In this document: in pieces, positions 60,101-64,000 of the stretch
Numbering within the stretch: the first letter of the stretch is position 1
How the letters are laid out: each line of letters starts with the position of its first letter
From: Halobacillus halophilus
GTDB lineage: Bacteria; Bacillota; Bacilli; Bacillales; Halobacillaceae
DNA length: 64,000 nucleotides
Assembly: GCF_020171985.1 (NCBI RefSeq)
Contig: NZ_JAIVAL010000012.1
Coordinates: forward strand, 62,001-126,000
Reading direction: 5' to 3'
Translations under genes and position numbers: made by a program
The notes under the pieces: generated by a model
Seen by the model: the letters and a program-made list of their open reading frames with translations, nothing else
The model's database searches: none
Told to the model about the DNA's origin: nothing

Positions 60101-60838
60101 TCAACAGTAGGGCCGATTAGTTGAAGACTCAGTTTCGAGATAATTCGGGTCCGTTACGGTATGTGAAGAAGGGCTGGTGGGGAAATAACTCGTCTTGTTC
60201 TATCACCCAGACACTCGAGACATAAGCCGTTCATCAACGGACGGAAAGACCACCATCCTTTTGATGCTCGGCTTATGCTGGTCGTGTCTTGCGGGGTGAT
60301 GCCACATTTGAACACTTTCCTATGGGGGAACGGTGAGCTTCCTCGCTCGTTTCACTCGCTGCGGGATCTCACCTAGTCCCTTCTCCCATGGGAGTCTCGC
60401 CATTTCCCCACCAGCCCAGCCGAGTAAGAATAACGGACGCTTTTATAGGAAAGATTGTACTCCTTCTTATCGGTCCTAAATCCTTTTAAGACATGCTATT
60501 CCACAACGTTATAGCATGAAATAGCCTCATAATCACATGCTTTTTTCTCATCAATCCGTCGACGTCTTAAATGGTTTCGAGCATCTAATTCGGCAAGGTC
60601 CGAAGGGGGACGATGAAGACTTCTGCGGGATGAACATGATAGGTGAGATCCCGCAGGGCTGTTAAGCCCGAGGAAGCTCAGCACATATAAGAAGTTCGAC
60701 TAAGATCGCTACGTCCTGTGGCAACGTCGAACGACCCTGCATCGTGCAGGGCCGTAAAGCGAAATCGTCCCCCGGAGGACCTTCTTCATAACCCAATATC
60801 TCGAAATCGAGTCTTCAAGGAATGGGAGCTTATCTTTA
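60101..60838. repeat. Intergenic repeat element, copy 4 (full length)
   Basis: About 740 bp with intact terminal inverted repeats: TTGAAGACTCAGTTTCGAG at 60121-60139 and its near complement ending at 60818. Two opposed cores lie inside, as in copy 1. Within the left core, 60203-60305 holds an extra imperfect palindrome of about 100 bp (CACCCAGACACTCGAGAC ... GTGTCTTGCGGGGTG), which may be a nested insertion. No open frame in it looks like a gene. Confidence 0.82.
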
Positions 60839-60860
60839 ATAGTTATTGATCGTTTGTTTT

Positions 60861-60891
60861 AACAGTGTCTTCATTAAAGGCACTGTTTTTT
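60861..60891 (+). terminator. Hairpin with T run, possible terminator
   Basis: AACAGTG / CACTGTT stem and six T just beyond repeat copy 4. It would stop transcripts that run out of the thiamine operon or the element. The rest of the gap to 61039 shows nothing else. Confidence 0.6.
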
Positions 60892-61039
60892 ATTGGTCAT
60901 TTCCGTCAGGGGTTGCTTCCTTATTTCAGATCGGTTTAATTAAGAGGGTGAAGGGTAAAAGAATAGGAAGAATTAATGTAAGACATTACAAAATGAGAAG
61001 ATATCCATTCAATATATCAATAGAGGAAGTGAACAGAAA

Positions 61040-61966
61040 ATGAGTCAACAAACTTGGTCTGTAGATCAAATCCCTTCATTAAAAGACAAAGTAGCTATTG
61101 TAACAGGCGGAAACGGAGGTCTTGGATTTGAAGCGGTAAAAGTGTTCGCTGAAAAAGGGGCCACTGTTGTCCTTGCTTCAAGATCTTTAGAACGTGGAGA
61201 AGAGGCATATGAAGCAATAAGGAAGGAAAACCCGAATGCCATTATTGATGTGATGCCTTTAGACCTTCAGGATTTGGACTCTGTGAAAGAATTCGCACGT
61301 ATATTTAAAGCCAAATACTTTAGGCTCGATATCCTTCTGAATAACGCAGGAGTAATGACGACGCCTTACGGTAAAACGAAAGACGGTTTTGAACAGCAGC
61401 TCGGTATTAATCATCTGGGCCATTTTGCGTTGACTGCTCTTCTTTTCGAACGCTTAAAAGAAACAAACGACTCTAGAGTAGTTAACATCAGTAGTAATGC
61501 CCATAAATCAGGAGCGATCGATTTTGATAATCTGATGTTTGAGGGCGGTAAGGGTTACAAACCAATGAAAGCTTATTCCCAATCTAAACTGGCTAATTTA
61601 CTGTTTACATTTGAATTGCAGCGTCGTATTGATAAAGCTGGTCTGTCTATCAAAAGCGAAGCAGCTCATCCAGGAGGTGCTCAAACCAACTTAGCACGCC
61701 ATGTAGAAGACAAGTTTCTTTATAAAATGCTGGAAGGGGTGCTTATCCGCGTTACACAAAGCGCCTATGATGGAGCGCTCCCGGGTATTCGTGCTGCTAC
61801 CGATTCTTCATTAGAAGGCGGACGCTATTTAGGTCCTTCCGGTTTTATGGAAATGAAAGGAGATCCTGTAGTAGTTGCTCCTAAAACTCATGCTTACGAT
61901 GTAATGGACGCGGACTTCCTCTGGAAAGAGTCCGAGCGATTAACAGGTGTGAAGTTCCCTGTTTAA
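61040..61966 (+). CDS. Short-chain dehydrogenase (retinol dehydrogenase/WW-oxidoreductase-like)
   Basis: NAD(P)-dependent SDR of 308 residues. The cofactor motif TGGNGGLGFEAVK lies near 21-33, then LLNNAGVMTTP, the catalytic serine in VVNISSNAHKSG, and YSQSKLAN. The N-terminal extension (SQQTWSVDQIPSLKDK) and C-terminal KESERLTGVKFPV are typical of the group annotated as retinol-dehydrogenase-like oxidoreductases in bacilli. The substrate is unknown. AGAGGAAGTGAACAG precedes the start. Confidence 0.88.
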   Translation: MSQQTWSVDQIPSLKDKVAIVTGGNGGLGFEAVKVFAEKGATVVLASRSLERGEEAYEAIRKENPNAIIDVMPLDLQDLDSVKEFARIFKAKYFRLDILLNNAGVMTTPYGKTKDGFEQQLGINHLGHFALTALLFERLKETNDSRVVNISSNAHKSGAIDFDNLMFEGGKGYKPMKAYSQSKLANLLFTFELQRRIDKAGLSIKSEAAHPGGAQTNLARHVEDKFLYKMLEGVLIRVTQSAYDGALPGIRAATDSSLEGGRYLGPSGFMEMKGDPVVVAPKTHAYDVMDADFLWKESERLTGVKFPV

Positions 61967-61977
61967 TAGAATGACTG

Positions 61978-62006
61978 CCTAAGCCTTTTAAGGCTTAGGC
62001 TTTTTT
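61978..62006 (+). terminator. Rho-independent terminator
   Basis: Perfect GCCTAAGCC / GGCTTAGGC stem and six T, after the SDR gene. Confidence 0.93.
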
Positions 62007-62136
62007 ATGAGCTTCTTCCAGAGTAAAGAAAATAATAAAAAAGGTATTTTAATATATTAATTTTAGTTTTTTTTTGTAATGAGCGGGTAAGCAGGGATAT
62101 AGACCAATTATTAAGAAAGGATTGAGGAGGATTTAG

Positions 62137-63678
62137 ATGGATAGGAAAAAACTCATCGATTACAAGATTTTTATACCCTCACTATTAATCATACTGGGGA
62201 TTAGCATCCCATTTGCTATGTACGAGAAAGAGTCATTGGAAGTATTGAATTCTATATTTGATTATATTGTCGAGGTATTCAGCTGGGGTTATCTTTGGTA
62301 TGGAATTATTTTAGTTATAGCAGGATTGTATTTATCATTTTCAAAATACGGCCAAGTGGTACTGGGAAAACCTAATGAGAAGCCGCGATTCACTTTATTT
62401 GAATACGCATCGATCCTCATTGCTATGGGCGTAGGTTCGACCATTATGAGAACCGGAATGCTTCAGTGGACTTCTGTTGCGAATGACCCACCAGCAGGTG
62501 TAGAAGCTGGATCACCGGAAGCTCTTTTATGGGGAAATGCCTACAGTATGTTTCTATGGGGGTTCCAGGTCTTCGCCATCTTCGTGTTGATTGCTCCGGC
62601 GATGGGGTACATTCTTCACGTAAGAAAGCGTCCCCTAATGAGGATATCTGAAGCCTGTCGTGTCCTTTTTGGTGATAAATTTACTGATGGATTAGGCGGT
62701 AAAGTGCTTGATGTATTATTCCTTATTAGTATACTAGCAGGCGCAGCTGTAACGCTTGGATTAGGAGCGCCTATTATTACTCAGAACTTATCTCACCTTT
62801 TTGGCATCGAAGTTAACTTTGGTCTGACCATAACAGTTACGATCATATGGGTGTTCTTATTTTCACTTAGTGCGTATTTAGGTATTGAAAAAGGAATTAA
62901 ACGATTGAGTACATTTAACATGTATTTAGCTGCCATATTTGCTTTGTTTATTTTAATAGGAGGACCGGGAGTATTTATATTAAATTACTTCTCCGATAGT
63001 GTATCTTTCCTATTAGCTAATTACCTTAATATTTCATTAAATACACAGTCTGTTCATCAGGGAGCAACCTCACACATCCAAAGTAATACCGTGTTTTGGT
63101 ATGCTTACAGTGCAACATGGGCCATGCTCCACAGTGTATTTGCTGCTAAAATTTCAAAAGGCAGAACGATTAAGGAAATGATCCTGACTTACTTGCTGGC
63201 GCCTACCCTTATCTCATGGATTGCGACAGGAGTACTCGGAGGATTAGGGGTTCATAGATATCTTATGGGAGATATGTCTATTTTGCAGATGGTTGAAAAT
63301 AACGCAAGAATGGCAGCTATCCCAGAGATATTGTCAACTCTTCCATTTGGAGAAATTTCTATCGTCATCTTTATGATTGTGGCACTTGTGTTCTTAACGA
63401 CAACGCTTGATTCTACCACTTATACCGTAGCTGCTTATACAAGCACAAGAGATATGAGTAAATACGAGCCGCCGAAAACGCTGCGTATTATTATTGCAGC
63501 TGTTATAACTGGTTTGGCTTTAGTACTTATGCGTATCGGTGGATTGCCGCCTCTTGAAGTTATATCAGGACTTATGGGTCTGCCAATTATCTTCCTGCAG
63601 TTTATCCTAATATACGCTGCAAAACGTATGATTGATGAAGATAAAGCTTGGAAGCATAACGTTCGAAGTAGTAGTTAA
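62137..63678 (+). CDS. Divergent BCCT-family transporter
   Basis: Twelve-helix transporter of 513 residues in the betaine/carnitine/choline family. The plan fits: early helices, IAMGVGSTIMRTGMLQW at the place of the usual G-M/I-G-x-G-x-F/M motif, an SAYLGIEKGIKRLSTFNMYLA loop, and AAKISKGRTIKEMI after helix 8. The aromatic box of glycine-betaine carriers is altered, with ASATWAMLHS-type sequence where YWAWWISW is usual. Substrate or ion coupling may therefore differ. It could import an osmolyte in this halophile. GAGGAGGATTTAG precedes the start. Confidence 0.82.
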   Translation: MDRKKLIDYKIFIPSLLIILGISIPFAMYEKESLEVLNSIFDYIVEVFSWGYLWYGIILVIAGLYLSFSKYGQVVLGKPNEKPRFTLFEYASILIAMGVGSTIMRTGMLQWTSVANDPPAGVEAGSPEALLWGNAYSMFLWGFQVFAIFVLIAPAMGYILHVRKRPLMRISEACRVLFGDKFTDGLGGKVLDVLFLISILAGAAVTLGLGAPIITQNLSHLFGIEVNFGLTITVTIIWVFLFSLSAYLGIEKGIKRLSTFNMYLAAIFALFILIGGPGVFILNYFSDSVSFLLANYLNISLNTQSVHQGATSHIQSNTVFWYAYSATWAMLHSVFAAKISKGRTIKEMILTYLLAPTLISWIATGVLGGLGVHRYLMGDMSILQMVENNARMAAIPEILSTLPFGEISIVIFMIVALVFLTTTLDSTTYTVAAYTSTRDMSKYEPPKTLRIIIAAVITGLALVLMRIGGLPPLEVISGLMGLPIIFLQFILIYAAKRMIDEDKAWKHNVRSSS

Positions 63679-63680
63679 GG

Positions 63681-63722
63681 AGAAAACCCTCTTTCCGATC
63701 ATTATGGAGAGAGGGTTTTCTA
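63681..63722 (+). terminator. Rho-independent terminator
   Basis: GAAAACCCTCT / AGAGGGTTTTC arms around an 18-base loop containing a further CC / GG pair; after the BCCT gene. From 63723 to the window end I see no gene or clear site. Confidence 0.75.
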
Positions 63723-64000
63723 TTGCTTGAAAATTATTTGTGCAAGAGTATAAACGAAGGTTTTAACTCAGCCCCTGTGCAGGACTCTCGATATCTCATA
63801 TAAGACAGATCAGAATCACCGGACCTGCATTTATCTTTGTAATGGCCGCCTACTATAGACGGGATTATCCATAATCCTGGTACTAGCTGATCATTTAAAG
63901 ATAGTCAAAAAACTTGAAAGTACCATTCTCTAAGACTCTTTTTGGTTTTACTAGCAGTAAATAGAAACAACATACCGTGAAAATGTTTCACAGAAACATT

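Overview
The window looks like a chromosomal segment of a moderately halophilic, aerobic, low-to-mid GC member of the Bacillaceae. Halobacillus or a close relative fits best, but this is inference from gene content. Supporting signs are Bacillus-type ribosome binding sites, SAM and TPP riboswitches of Bacillus type, a TasA/SipW matrix module, LtaS, Ku/LigD, a Cst-type persulfide operon, acidic proteins and a BCCT transporter. No rRNA, tRNA, CRISPR array, prophage or transposase gene was seen.

Layout. 1-5.7 kb: end of an unidentified gene, a Mur-ligase paralogue with an Asp/Glu racemase, a small unknown gene, then ftsX without ftsE next to a coiled-coil M23 hydrolase. 5.8-15.9 kb: a biofilm-matrix locus. 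A minus-strand operon (TapA-like protein, SipW, two TasA/CalY proteins) diverges from a plus-strand exopolysaccharide operon resembling Bacillus subtilis ydaJKLMN (two DUF2334 proteins, a processive GT2, a YdaJ-like protein). The intergenic region between them, and the gap before the second DUF2334 gene, carry GTTCTTT boxes that match the SinR operator. 16-21 kb: an intracellular subtilisin, a ParM/ParR-like segregation cassette behind an array of GTACAC iterons, and a tandem AbrB-zinc-knuckle-CHAD fusion. 21-27 kb: a four-gene signalling cluster followed by a ba3-type oxidase operon with two tiny membrane proteins. 27-38 kb: CapA-like lipoprotein, YrhK, DinB, LtaS, then a seven-gene persulfide/sulfane-sulfur operon (CstR, DsrE, rhodaneses, TusA, persulfide dioxygenase-like, TauE) with five copies of an ATACC-N6-GGTAT palindrome, one of them before a separate DUF302 gene. 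38-42 kb: SAM riboswitch and metNIQ, then a HAD phosphatase. 42-47 kb: acyl-CoA dehydrogenase, thiolase, SDR and acyl-CoA ligase operon. 47-51 kb: divergent ligD/ku (NHEJ) and a VbhA-Fic type toxin-antitoxin pair. 51-56 kb: asparagine synthetase, a threonine-dehydratase-like PLP enzyme with a PucR regulator, and a DUF3221 lipoprotein. 56-60 kb: two TPP riboswitches controlling thiW and tenA-thiD-thiM-thiE. 61-64 kb: SDR and a divergent BCCT transporter.

A family of long intergenic elements with terminal inverted repeats (TTGAAGACTCAGTTTCGAG...) occurs four times, with one solo end. It explains most of the long gene-free stretches.

The strongest candidate for something not yet described is the combined matrix locus: amyloid-type fibre proteins plus a ydaL/ydaM-type polysaccharide operon under what look like common SinR operators. 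Next in interest are the AbrB-CHAD fusion and the chromosomal ParMR/iteron cassette. All functional statements are read from sequence and family knowledge; no search was run.
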